Shown here one piece after another: positions 7,881-16,719 of a stretch of DNA of 64,000 bases. Position numbers and translations under genes: made by a program. This DNA comes from Candidatus Hydrogenedentota bacterium (GTDB taxonomy: Bacteria > Hydrogenedentota > Hydrogenedentia > Hydrogenedentales > CAITNO01), in NCBI GenBank assembly GCA_903893795.1, contig CAITNO010000034.1:1-64000 (forward strand), written 5' to 3'. Each line of letters starts with the position of its first letter. Position 1 is the first letter of the stretch. The notes below the pieces were generated by a model. It made no database searches. It worked only from the letters and a program-made list of their open reading frames with translations, and was not told the origin of the DNA.

Positions 7881-8972
7881 TTATCTGGCAAGGCGGAACC
7901 CGATAAGACTGTACGCCGATGAAGGATCGTTGCCGGAACGGCTCGCAGAACGCAGGTTGTGTTCGGTTTTATTCCAAGCGCCGCCCCGAACGACGCGAGC
8001 GGCACCGGCTGGCGCCTCCCACGCGCTCCCGTCCGGTGGTGCTCCCACATAGTTGTTGTGCCACCAGTCCTGGACCCATTCCCACACATTCCCGGCCATG
8101 TCATACAGGCCAAAGGCATTCGCCGTCTTTCCGCCCACATCGTGCGTCTGGGCACCGCTGTTGCCGGCGTACCAGGCGTAATTGCCAATATCCACATAAG
8201 CCAAATCGTCCCCCCAGTAGAAACGTGTCGGCGGAACGTGGTTTCCGGCGCGGCACGCATATTCCCACTCCGCCTCCGAAGGCAGGCGGAATGTGTCACC
8301 CGTGGCAGTGTTCAGCGCGATGATGAACGCCTGGAGGTCATTCCACGAGACTTGCTCCACCGGACAGTTGTCCGTGTTGGCATCGGCAGGCACGCCGTTC
8401 TGGCCACTCTGGAAAAACGAGGGGTTCGATCCGCCCGCCACCGCCTTCCATTGCGCCTGCGTCACCAGGTTCTTGCCCATCCAGTACCCGCCCAAGGCCA
8501 CCAAATGCACCGGCCCTTCACCGGCATCCCGGCCCGGTTCGGTGTCCGGGCTACCCATCGAAAAGGTCCCCGCCGCTATCCACACCATCTCCAAGGGAAC
8601 GTTGCCGGGGAGCATGACGGTTTGGACTTCGCCCGCAACGGGGGCCGTCGCGTGGATAAGGCTGAGTTTCAACGAGGTGTCCGTCCCCGTTGATGCGGTC
8701 ACCTCAAGCGACACGTTGTAGTTTCCCACCAGGCTGTAGACATGGGAGGGATTCTGCTCGACACTCTCCGAACCATCGCCAAAGAGCCAGTGCCATGCGG
8801 TGATTGGCGTGTCACCGGGCGTGGAGGTGTCGGTGAACTGCACCCTCAATGGAGCAGTGCCCGACTGCGCACTGGCGCTGAAATCCGCTGCCAGTTTCTT
8901 CGGACATCCGGTGAGCGACAAACACACAACCAGCAATGCAACTCTTGCTATCCATGATTTGCGACTAAACAC
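7881..8972 (-). CDS. Lipoprotein with PKD domain and FGE/SUMF1-fold domain (copy 5, first of the array)
   Basis: 363 aa. The start is GTG at 8970-8972, preceded by GGAGGAG with 6-nt spacing. The lipobox is LSLTGC, followed by PKD and FGE-fold domains (GTFSMGSPDTE, RLPSEAEWEYACRAG, GNVWEWVQDWWHNNY, LIGFRLAR). Both cysteines of the FGE copper site are missing (NKTEHNLRSASR), and the Cys in the WEWCQDW motif is Val. As the first minus-strand gene of the run it probably carries the promoter for at least copies 3-5 and perhaps the whole lipoprotein-lgt stretch. Confidence 0.88.
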   Translation of the reverse strand: MFSRKSWIARVALLVVCLSLTGCPKKLAADFSASAQSGTAPLRVQFTDTSTPGDTPITAWHWLFGDGSESVEQNPSHVYSLVGNYNVSLEVTASTGTDTSLKLSLIHATAPVAGEVQTVMLPGNVPLEMVWIAAGTFSMGSPDTEPGRDAGEGPVHLVALGGYWMGKNLVTQAQWKAVAGGSNPSFFQSGQNGVPADANTDNCPVEQVSWNDLQAFIIALNTATGDTFRLPSEAEWEYACRAGNHVPPTRFYWGDDLAYVDIGNYAWYAGNSGAQTHDVGGKTANAFGLYDMAGNVWEWVQDWWHNNYVGAPPDGSAWEAPAGAARVVRGGAWNKTEHNLRSASRSGNDPSSAYSLIGFRLAR

Positions 8973-9340
8973 CGGATTCTCCTCCGTGGCACTTGATTTC
9001 CGTCACCTCTTGAAAAACTTCGCGCGACATCCGTGGCCCACCACCCGCCCCGCATATCCCGACTACCATTATAGGAATTTATTCTGACAGGAACAGGCAG
9101 GCTGAACAAGGGTGATTACTACGGATACAGCCAAGCTGCGGATACAGAGGAATGTTGGCGGGGTCGCAATGCGGCGAGGCTGCTGAACGCCTGACGCCAA
9201 TGGCGCAGTGGTTTTTGGGCGCGAGTTCTTTCATAATAGCGGGGCTGACTGGCGGCGCGGTCCGTCAATGTTGACGCGAAGGCTAACTGGAACCCCGCTC
9301 CTGACAGCCCCGGTGGAACCATTATTTTGGAGAGATGGCG
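8973..9340. other. Gene-free divergent intergenic region
   Basis: Separates the minus-strand lipoprotein array from the plus-strand DUF1569 gene. The only promoter-like element I see is ATTATA at 9068-9073, which reads TATAAT on the minus strand and could be the -10 box of the array; its -35 match is poor. No open frame with coding character was found here. Confidence 0.4.
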
Positions 9341-9796
9341 ATGGAACATCTGGACACAGACTATGTGGAACGGCTGATCAAACGGTTGGAGCGAATTTCG
9401 CCCGACGCGGTGCCCAAGTGGGGCCAGTTGCGGCGCGACACGCTCATAGAGCATCTGGTTTGGGTCATGAAGTACTCGATGGGACGGTCCAAGCCCATGG
9501 ACTTTTGCGGGAACTGGGTAACGGTGCATGTGATCGGCCCGCTGCTGCTGCGGGGTGTACTGCCCGTGCCGAAGAATGTGAAGATGCCAAGGAAGTTTCA
9601 GGACCGGGGCGTGACAAACCGCGAACCGGGTGACCTGAACACGCTGCGGCGCCTGCTGGAGGAGTATTTGAATCTGGTGCAGGCCGATGAACTGCGCCCG
9701 GCCCCGCACCCGATGTTTGGCGACTTGGGCATCGACGGCTGGGACCGCATGCACGTGCACCACTTTGAGCATCACCTGCGGCAGTTTGGGGTATAA
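9341..9796 (+). CDS. DUF1569-family protein
   Basis: 151 aa, soluble. It matches the DUF1569 pattern: PKWGQLRRDTLIEHLVWVMKYSMG near the N-terminus and the C-terminal HPMFGDLGIDGWDRMHVHHFEHHLRQFGV, corresponding to the family's HPFFGxLTxxEW...H.DHHLRQFG ending. DUF1569 is related to the DinB four-helix metal-binding fold; the His residues could bind metal, but no reaction is known. The ATG at 9341 is preferred over 9335 because GGAG ends 8 nt before it. Stands alone, convergent with the next gene. Confidence 0.85.
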   Translation: MEHLDTDYVERLIKRLERISPDAVPKWGQLRRDTLIEHLVWVMKYSMGRSKPMDFCGNWVTVHVIGPLLLRGVLPVPKNVKMPRKFQDRGVTNREPGDLNTLRRLLEEYLNLVQADELRPAPHPMFGDLGIDGWDRMHVHHFEHHLRQFGV

Positions 9797-9924
9797 TCGG
9801 CAGACGCGCAGGCATATGCGGAACGAATATTGGATGATGAGACGGGGGAGAATTGTGCCGGCCTGGGTGTGAAGGAATGGTTCCCTGCGGGCGGCGGCAG
9901 TCATCCAGCGCAACGGATTGGGGT

Positions 9925-11016
9925 CTACCGGCAGTCCCCGATATCCCCGGCAAGCTTCTGTGCCACCATGTCACAGGTCAACGCCCTGGGATGGCCCCAT
10001 GCCGTGCTGGCACAGTCATCATACCAAAGCTCCGCGGTGGGTACGCGGGAGTCGACAAGAAGGCGGCTGTAGTCAAGCAGTGTGATGCCTTTGCAGCCCT
10101 TCAGACGGGCGCGCAGGTCTTCACAACAGGCCTGCGGTGTTCCAGGATAAAGCATGAAACAGAACTTCAAGTCTGGACTGGACTTTGCGATGGAATCGGC
10201 GCATTCCTGCAACAGCCGCACCAGCAACGTTGCCGCATCGCCTGAAGCCACCGCATCCCGGCGTAAAGGCATGCGGTTTTCCAGGAACTTGAGCAAATGG
10301 AGTCCCTCGGACCAGCGCATCCAGAACGGCTGCGCCAAGTAGCGGTCCTGGAAAGTGCCCGCCCATTCCATCTTCCCGCCTTCCCATCTGAGCCAGGGCA
10401 TGGAACAGCCCCAAAGCACCATGACGTCCGGGCTGCCCACGAGACGTCCGAGGTGGTGATCAATGAACGCATAAATGACCGCCCCCCTCTTCGCCGGGAG
10501 TGCTTTGAGCACCTCGAGTTTGTTGAGCTGCAGCCACATCTGCTGGGGACCGTAGGCGGTGTACGCAAAATTCACGGGCAGGTACCCGGGACAATGCGCG
10601 GCGAAGCGGGCCGGGAGGGTTTCGTTGTCCCGGACGCCGTTTCCAAAAGTGAACGAGCAGCCAAAGAACGCGGCGACATGGTCGCGGGTTTCGGGGGAAT
10701 CGCAGGGGGTCACCCGCCGCGAATGATCGTCTATCGAGTAATCGACCTCATAGATGGGGTGGTCGCCGCGCGCCGCACGCTCATGTATGGTCACATTCGG
10801 ACAGGGCCTAAAACCCAGGGGGGTGTTGATGTCCGTGTACCTGCCCCGATCCGAGACTTTCAGATCGTCCGCCGACGCATTCCTGAAGTGGGCCTTGACC
10901 CGTAGGGCCGCCTCCACCGTCCCCAGCAGCAGCACAACCATTGCGCATCCCATGGCAAACGCCAGGAGACCGGTAACGAGACCGTAAAAACGCGATTCCT
11001 TCAACCCGCTCTTCAT
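9925..11016 (-). CDS. Membrane-anchored SGNH/GDSL hydrolase-like protein
   Basis: 363 aa. One N-terminal membrane segment (about residues 10-38) then an extracytoplasmic domain. The SGNH nucleophile block is AAFFGCSFTFGNGV (Ser in GCS), and a C-terminal WYDDCASTAWGHP provides the Asp-x-x-His pair expected of this fold. GGGAG is 6 nt before the ATG. Members often act as acyl- or acetylesterases on polysaccharide. Divergently transcribed from a radical SAM gene. Esterase activity and substrate are inference only. Confidence 0.75.
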   Translation of the reverse strand: MKSGLKESRFYGLVTGLLAFAMGCAMVVLLLGTVEAALRVKAHFRNASADDLKVSDRGRYTDINTPLGFRPCPNVTIHERAARGDHPIYEVDYSIDDHSRRVTPCDSPETRDHVAAFFGCSFTFGNGVRDNETLPARFAAHCPGYLPVNFAYTAYGPQQMWLQLNKLEVLKALPAKRGAVIYAFIDHHLGRLVGSPDVMVLWGCSMPWLRWEGGKMEWAGTFQDRYLAQPFWMRWSEGLHLLKFLENRMPLRRDAVASGDAATLLVRLLQECADSIAKSSPDLKFCFMLYPGTPQACCEDLRARLKGCKGITLLDYSRLLVDSRVPTAELWYDDCASTAWGHPRALTCDMVAQKLAGDIGDCR

Positions 11017-11291
11017 TGCGCACTCCCGCGTTCAGTATCGCAACACGACCTGAACAGAATCGATGGCGATAATAGCGGGTTCATTGCGCAATATCAAAAC
11101 AGCCAGAATGATGGCAAATGGCCCGGGACCCAACCGATTCTGCGACGCTTCACCCATCACGGGACGGCGGTGTGCCGCCGGTTCGTCTGGTTGCGTCGCG
11201 TCTACAGGGCTGTCTGTCTTGACAATGCCGCCGCCGACAATCCATAGTTCGGCTTGGACAATGCCTGTGCAGCCTTCGGAGTTTTTCTCAC

Positions 11292-12515
11292 ATGAACGAC
11301 CCAATTATCTCCAATGATTCTCCCGCAGAGCGCCTGCGCGACTGGGTTGCCTGCAAGCCCCAGGGTCCCTGGTTTGTGACAATTTATCCGACAAACCGGT
11401 GCAACCTGGTGTGCAAAATGTGCTGGCAGCGGGGCGTGGACAAATTGGAGTTTTCCCGCGAGACCTCCGACGAGCGCCTGCTGGAACTGGTCGATGAATG
11501 CGCGGATATGGGCGTAAGGGAGTGGCTCATAGTCGGCGGTGGCGAGCCGATGCTGCGCTCCAAGGCGGTCATGGCCATGTGCGAACGGATCCGGGCGCGC
11601 GGCATGAACGGAGTGCTTCAATGCAATGGAACCGTCTTTTCCGACGCCGACTTCACACGGCTCATGGACATCGGCTGGGACAGACTGACCTTCAGTGTTG
11701 ACGGCCCGACAGAGGAGATAAACGACGCGGTCCGAAGCGCCGGGTCCTTCGTGAAGGCCACGGGGCATTTTCGCCGGTTTTCGGCCATGAAACGCGAACG
11801 CGGCGCCACCCATCCCTCGCTTTGGTTAAGCACAGTTGTCAACCGTCTGAATTACGACCGTTTGGACAGCATGGCGAACCTCGTGCATGACTGCGGCGGC
11901 GACGGCATCCAGGGGGTCGTTCTGATTCCGGAGGGCCCATCGGGCCGTGAACTCGCCATCGGCAGGGAACGGCTTGACGAGGCAGCCGAACACATCAGGC
12001 GGGCTGCCCGGCACGCCCGTGAAATAGGCCTCCAGGAGATGCTGGAATGGACCGCCTATAACATTAGCGTGCCCGTCGGATGTCCATCAAGGGGCCGCCG
12101 CGCAGGCGACCCGGGGATTCACCGCGTCGCCTGCCTCGAACCCTGGACCAGTGTGCTAATCCTGCCCGATGGCGAAGTTGGGCCCTGCTGCGCTTTCTGG
12201 GATGAGAACGCGCCCAGCATTCAGAATCGCCCTTTCCGGGAAATATGGGAAGGTTACCTGGCGGGTATTAGAAAGGGTTTCCTGGAAGACCGCCTCCCCC
12301 CTTACTGCGCCCGTTGCCAGCAGTGGCTGCGCATGCGAAGCAACACGCTCTTGGCGGAGCTCGATCCGATGCCGGCCCCGCCGAAGTGGTCCGAGATGGG
12401 CGCTGTGAATTTCCTTTGCATGCTGCCGCATAAAACCCTGTCCAGCATCGGAAGATATGGCCTGCGCGGCGCCGTCAAGCGTGGCCGTGAGTGGCTCGCT
12501 CTGATGCGGAAATGA
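11292..12515 (+). CDS. Radical SAM protein with SPASM-type C-terminal cluster
   Basis: 407 aa. The CxxxCxxC cluster motif is CNLVCKMC (about residues 38-45), followed by GGGEPML of the SAM-binding strand. A SPASM-like C-terminal cysteine set is visible: CPSRG, CLEPW, GEVGPCCAFW and PPYCARCQQW. CGGAG lies 10 nt before the ATG. The last about 22 residues (GLRGAVKRGREWLALMRK) resemble the tail of the B12-binding radical SAM protein encoded 2 kb away. Such enzymes often modify peptides or sugars, but no precursor peptide is evident nearby. Convergent with the downstream methyltransferase. Confidence 0.88.
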   Translation: MNDPIISNDSPAERLRDWVACKPQGPWFVTIYPTNRCNLVCKMCWQRGVDKLEFSRETSDERLLELVDECADMGVREWLIVGGGEPMLRSKAVMAMCERIRARGMNGVLQCNGTVFSDADFTRLMDIGWDRLTFSVDGPTEEINDAVRSAGSFVKATGHFRRFSAMKRERGATHPSLWLSTVVNRLNYDRLDSMANLVHDCGGDGIQGVVLIPEGPSGRELAIGRERLDEAAEHIRRAARHAREIGLQEMLEWTAYNISVPVGCPSRGRRAGDPGIHRVACLEPWTSVLILPDGEVGPCCAFWDENAPSIQNRPFREIWEGYLAGIRKGFLEDRLPPYCARCQQWLRMRSNTLLAELDPMPAPPKWSEMGAVNFLCMLPHKTLSSIGRYGLRGAVKRGREWLALMRK

Positions 12516-12530
12516 CCAAGCGAGTTGTGG

Positions 12531-13364
12531 TCAGACTTTCTTTCTCCGGCAAAGGTAGATGATCTGGCTATCCAGCGGAATCTGGTGTCGGACAGCCTCC
12601 GCCGGGGACATCACATCGAGCGGAAATATCTCTTCGACATCGAAGCCGACGAGGCGTTCCTTGAAGTCGAGAGGGGAATAGCCGCGCACGTGATCAAACT
12701 GGTCCGGATCGGGTGCGGGGAACTCAACTGTCCCAGGCCATTCCATCATGAAGGGGACCATAATGACCGCCTCTCCATCACTCTTGAGAATACGCCGCAG
12801 TTCGGCCAGCCCCATGCCATCGTCAGGCACATGTTCGAGAACATGCAGGCAGAAGATACCGTCGAAGCACGCATCGGGAAACGGCATATGCTGAATATCG
12901 GCCTGAACGCCTGGAATACCCCGGCCCAAAACCATATGCGGGGTGTAATCGGTGGCGATGCAGCGTAGATTCGGCAGTGCTTCGAGGAAACTTGTGATGT
13001 GGTATTCAGGGGAGAAATGCAGCACAACGCCGCTGTCTCGCTTGATGAACGCCGGCGGCCGTCGATCGAGGAACAGGCGCATCAGGCGCCAGCGTTCGTG
13101 CGCGTGGCAGTGCGGGCACTCCACCCAGGGAACGACAAATGCGCCGCAGTCGACCCAGTAAAAGCCGTAGCCCTGCCAGCCGCAGCACGGGCAGCTAACG
13201 CGCGGGTTGCGGACGCACCGGTTCATGACACGAACACCCACGTTGATTGCGCAGGTTTTCACATGGACCCATCCATGATGCCAGCCGCGCGCACGGACAC
13301 GATGGAACACGTAACAGACCTCTTCCAGAAGCACGCGTGCGTCGAATGCCAGACGTTGCCCCAT
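12531..13364 (-). CDS. Class I SAM-dependent methyltransferase with N-terminal zinc-ribbon-like cysteines
   Basis: 277 aa from the ATG at 13364 (GGGAGG about 10 nt upstream); an earlier ATG at 13427 has no site. An N-terminal CPCCGWQGYGF...CPHCHAHERWRL segment (two CxxC) looks like a zinc ribbon. The methyltransferase domain follows: VVLHFSPEYHI, ATDYTPHMV, ADIQHMPFPDACFDGIFCLH and VLEHVPDDGMGLAELRRILK, the typical Methyltransf_11 order. This arrangement resembles methyltransferases found in polysaccharide and natural-product loci; target unknown. It follows ispE by 96 nt in the same direction and is convergent with the radical SAM gene. Confidence 0.8.
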   Translation of the reverse strand: MGQRLAFDARVLLEEVCYVFHRVRARGWHHGWVHVKTCAINVGVRVMNRCVRNPRVSCPCCGWQGYGFYWVDCGAFVVPWVECPHCHAHERWRLMRLFLDRRPPAFIKRDSGVVLHFSPEYHITSFLEALPNLRCIATDYTPHMVLGRGIPGVQADIQHMPFPDACFDGIFCLHVLEHVPDDGMGLAELRRILKSDGEAVIMVPFMMEWPGTVEFPAPDPDQFDHVRGYSPLDFKERLVGFDVEEIFPLDVMSPAEAVRHQIPLDSQIIYLCRRKKV

Positions 13365-13460
13365 CCCCTTGCTGCCTCCCTTTTGTATTCGCCGAGTGGG
13401 CGAGCTTGTATGAACAATTACCCGCATCCGTCAACCATCACGACCTCGAACCAATCACAT

Positions 13461-14330
13461 TTACTCTGACACACCCTTGGGAACCGTTTCAACCACGGTG
13501 CTGGCACAGCCTTCACCGAGACTTTCCGCGACACGCCGGGCTTCTTCACAACTTGCGCATACGCCGAACATCGTGGGCCCGCTGCCGCTCATGGCGGCGG
13601 CGAGGCATCCGGCGTCGAGCAACTGCGCCTTGATCTCCGCCAATAGGGGGTGCATGGTGAACACGGGACGCTCCATGCGGTTGAACACCGCCCCGGCGAA
13701 GTCGCCTGCGGCAAGCGCATCGATGGCACGGCGGAAGGATTCGGTTTTTCCATCAATGGGCGGCTCGGTGTTTTTTTCGAGCAGGGGATGGTTGTAGACC
13801 TGGGCGGTGCTGACGGCCAGGGGCGGGTGGACTAGCACATACCACCCTGTGCCGGATGCATCTACCGGACTGAGGCATTCGCCGCGTGCGGTGCCCGCCA
13901 TGCGGCCGCCGGTGAGACAGTAGGGCACATCGGAGCCGAGTTCGAGTGCAAGATCCTGCAGGCACTCCGTGGTCAACCCCAAATCCCAGAGCCTGTTGAG
14001 CCCGGCAAGGGCGGCGGCGGCATTGCCTGAACCGCCGGCAAGACCGGCGGCGACGGGAATGTTCTTTTCGAGATGCATCGCGGCGCCGCGCACACAGCCG
14101 GTGTGCCTGCAAAGCAGGGCCGCGGCGCGGCACACGAGATTGGTGTCGCCCGTTTCCAGATCGGGCCGGGAACAGGTCAGCGCCACGCGGCCCGAAGGGT
14201 CGTCCTTGAAGGACAGCCTGTCATGCAGGCTGACGGTCTGAAAGATGGTTTCTATGTCGTGGTAGCCGTCACTGCGACGGCGAAGCACGTCCAGATACAG
14301 GTTTATTTTTGCATAGGATTTGAGCAGCAT
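13461..14330 (-). CDS. ispE: 4-diphosphocytidyl-2-C-methyl-D-erythritol kinase (IspE)
   Basis: GHMP-family kinase of the MEP isoprenoid pathway; phosphorylates CDP-methylerythritol. 289 aa from the ATG at 14330 (LLKSYAKINLYLDV is the expected N-terminus). The GHMP ATP loop is PVAAGLAGGSGNAAAAL (usual GGGSSDAA, here with Gly-Asn). LGSDVPYCLTGG and the C-terminal AAMSGSGPTMFGV are the other family motifs. No strong ribosome binding site is visible. The co-directional methyltransferase follows 96 nt downstream. Confidence 0.95.
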   Translation of the reverse strand: MLLKSYAKINLYLDVLRRRSDGYHDIETIFQTVSLHDRLSFKDDPSGRVALTCSRPDLETGDTNLVCRAAALLCRHTGCVRGAAMHLEKNIPVAAGLAGGSGNAAAALAGLNRLWDLGLTTECLQDLALELGSDVPYCLTGGRMAGTARGECLSPVDASGTGWYVLVHPPLAVSTAQVYNHPLLEKNTEPPIDGKTESFRRAIDALAAGDFAGAVFNRMERPVFTMHPLLAEIKAQLLDAGCLAAAMSGSGPTMFGVCASCEEARRVAESLGEGCASTVVETVPKGVSE

Positions 14331-14484
14331 GACGCAATGATACGACAGCACCGGGCGCGGGATGCAATATTGAAGGGTGAAGGCTGAAGGCCGAAGGAAG
14401 GATGTTTCTGTGATAGAATGAAATGCCGTGGGCGGTGGTAATTGGCGCGCCTGCGGGTGAGTCCTTTTTAAGGAGTGATTGGTT

Positions 14485-16119
14485 ATGCCCTCTTCCAGTT
14501 ATGACGCAACCATTATCATGCCGCCGATGTGGCACATCCGCGAACCCTGGACCGCCCCAGCGTATATCTGCGAGGCGCTGCGCGCTAAGGGCTACCGGGT
14601 ACAATTCCTTGACTACAACGTCCGGCTGCACCGCATATGCGAGAAGCTGGGCTACAGTTTTCTTTGGGAAGACGGGGGGTTCTTCAGGACCTGGTGCGGC
14701 AGCGATTTGAACTACTTTGCGCAATTGTTTGATCTTGACGAGATCGCAGGGAGTGTCATCGGCATCAGTTGCACGCAGACGAGCTGGTCTTTCGGCCGCG
14801 AACTGGGCCGGCTGATCCGGGCGCGTTTTCCGCAGCGCAACATCATCTTCGGCGGGCATTCGGTGTATTTTCCCGAGGAGGCCTCCCGCATCCCGACCGA
14901 TGCGGCGGATGCGATCTGCAAGGGCGAGGGCGAGCACACGATCTGCGAGATCATGGAACGGGGCTTTGGCGCGATTGGCGACATTGCCGGGGTCTACGTG
15001 CCCTCGGCGAAGGGTTGGCAACTGACACGGGAGCGGCCCCCGGAAAAACAGCTTGACACGCTTGCCTGGCCGCGCTTCGAAGGCATCAACCTGAACGACT
15101 ACGGCAAGCATTTCCTGCCGCTAATGGGCGCGCGGGGCTGCATCGGCCGCTGCGAGTTCTGTCCGGATCGTTACCGGACGCCCGGTTTCCGCACACGGTC
15201 CGCCATGAACCAGGTGGACGAACTGGAGTATTTGAGCGGCGCGTTTGACGTGGAGCATTTTCCGTACAACGACCCGCTCATGAACGGCCATGTGGGCGTC
15301 CTGACAGAAAAGGCCCACGAGATTCTGCGGCGCGGGCTCAAGGTGCAGTACGGCGGAAACATGATGGTGCGGGGGGAGATGCCGGACGAACTGTTCCCGG
15401 TGCTGCGCCAATCGGGCATGTCGGTGGCACTGGTGGGCATTGAAAGCGGCAGCGCGGACGTGCTCACATCCATGCGCAAGCGGCACACGCCGGACATGGC
15501 GGCGGCGTTCCTGAAGAAGCTCCACGACACGGGCATCAAGACCGAGATCAATTTCATCCTCGGTTACCCGTCGGAAACGGAGGCCCATTTCGAGGAAACC
15601 TGCCGTTTCGTCCGGAACAACCGCGCCAGCATCGATGCGGTGATCAGCATCATGCCCTGCCTGATTCAGCCGTCGGACCTGTATGATCACCGCGCGGAAT
15701 ACGGGATAGAGATGGAGAGTCCCACGAGCTACTTCACCTGGTGGAACAGGGATCGCAGCAACACCTATGAAATCCGCCTGGACCGGGTGGAGCGTTTTCG
15801 CAGGATGTGCGAGGACCTGGGTCTCCTGGAAGACCATGTCATGAGCGACATACAGCCGGGCGCGGAGCACATCCCGCCGCAGGCGTCAAAATTCCTGCAC
15901 GAATTCAGGACGGTATGTGTGGACGCGCCACACCTCTGCGAGGAGGAACGCGAGCGCAACCGCAAGGCCGCGGAACGGCTTGACCGGCACATCCAGGCCA
16001 CCACGCCGCGGGTCACCCCGGTCTACCTTCTGGGCAAGGCCATCAAGAGCGCCCGCCGGCACGGACTTCTCGGGTCAATCCAGCGCGGACGAGAGTGGAT
16101 GAAGCTGCACCGGGGATAG
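14485..16119 (+). CDS. B12-binding-domain radical SAM protein
   Basis: 544 aa. The ATG at 14485 is preceded by AGGAG with 9-nt spacing; a TTG six bases earlier is less likely. The N-terminal about 150 residues form a cobalamin-binding-type Rossmann domain (ISCTQTSWSFGRELG, FGGHSVYFPEEA). The radical SAM core has CIGRCEFC at about residues 218-225 and GIESGSADVLTSMRKRHT. The C-terminal tail (GLLGSIQRGREWMKLHRG) is shared with the SPASM protein upstream. This class includes methylases and ring-forming enzymes acting on unactivated carbons. Substrate unknown; the neighbours give no firm pathway. Confidence 0.88.
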   Translation: MPSSSYDATIIMPPMWHIREPWTAPAYICEALRAKGYRVQFLDYNVRLHRICEKLGYSFLWEDGGFFRTWCGSDLNYFAQLFDLDEIAGSVIGISCTQTSWSFGRELGRLIRARFPQRNIIFGGHSVYFPEEASRIPTDAADAICKGEGEHTICEIMERGFGAIGDIAGVYVPSAKGWQLTRERPPEKQLDTLAWPRFEGINLNDYGKHFLPLMGARGCIGRCEFCPDRYRTPGFRTRSAMNQVDELEYLSGAFDVEHFPYNDPLMNGHVGVLTEKAHEILRRGLKVQYGGNMMVRGEMPDELFPVLRQSGMSVALVGIESGSADVLTSMRKRHTPDMAAAFLKKLHDTGIKTEINFILGYPSETEAHFEETCRFVRNNRASIDAVISIMPCLIQPSDLYDHRAEYGIEMESPTSYFTWWNRDRSNTYEIRLDRVERFRRMCEDLGLLEDHVMSDIQPGAEHIPPQASKFLHEFRTVCVDAPHLCEEERERNRKAAERLDRHIQATTPRVTPVYLLGKAIKSARRHGLLGSIQRGREWMKLHRG

Positions 16120-16219
16120 AGCCAGGACGGCGCCGGCGTGCCGCAGAACACTCGGGCCGACCTATGCCAGCTCGGTGCATTGTGCCCCTTGGAAGCGTCG
16201 CGCCGCCCTGCCGTCCAGT

Positions 16220-16645
16220 TTACTTCTCTTCTGTTTCGTTTTCCGCGTTGAAGGCGTCGAAGGTGGTCAGGAAGGAATCCGCACCGGAATCCAGTGCTTC
16301 CATCATGGCATCGAACACGTTCGGGAGGCTGCCGGGTGTTTCGAGCATGACTTCCACGGACACGGTGACGATGTTGTCCTCGGTCATGAACACCTTGGCG
16401 CAGGCGATTTCCGCGTTGACCACGTTTGCCGCGCACAGGGCCAAGGCGACGCCCTCTTCAACGACTTCCATGATTTCGCAGCTAATGGCTGTGAATTCGG
16501 GACCCTCACCCTCGCTCTCGGCGCTCAGGGTGTAGGTGTTGCCGTTAAGGTCGAAATCGACAAAACCATCCTCGTCGACCTGAACCTCGGTTCCGCGCGT
16601 CTTGAGAAAGGCAGCATAAATCTGGGGCGTTGTGTCGTCGGACAT
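16220..16645 (-). CDS. Small acidic protein, possibly YbjN-like
   Basis: 141 aa, strongly acidic (MSDDTTPQIYAAFLKTRG at the start, AENETEEK at the end). The ATG at 16645 is set by AGGAG 8 nt upstream. The pattern of a short N-terminal helix, VQVDEDGFVDFDLNGNTYTL strands and a C-terminal helical region with FMTEDNIVTVSVEVMLETPG resembles the YbjN/type III secretion chaperone fold, but I am not sure. Lies downstream of rplS, behind two strong hairpins, so it may be separately transcribed. Role unknown. Confidence 0.7.
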   Translation of the reverse strand: MSDDTTPQIYAAFLKTRGTEVQVDEDGFVDFDLNGNTYTLSAESEGEGPEFTAISCEIMEVVEEGVALALCAANVVNAEIACAKVFMTEDNIVTVSVEVMLETPGSLPNVFDAMMEALDSGADSFLTTFDAFNAENETEEK

Positions 16646-16719
16646 TTTGAATTCTCCTTTATTGGCCGCGCCGGGCTTCATGGCCGCACGGTCATTGAAA
16701 ATCATACAGCATGACAAGA

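Noticed and set aside
1153-8972. A diversity-generating retroelement
   Set aside because: FGE/C-type-lectin folds are typical targets, but no reverse transcriptase, template repeat or mutagenic adenine pattern is visible in the window.
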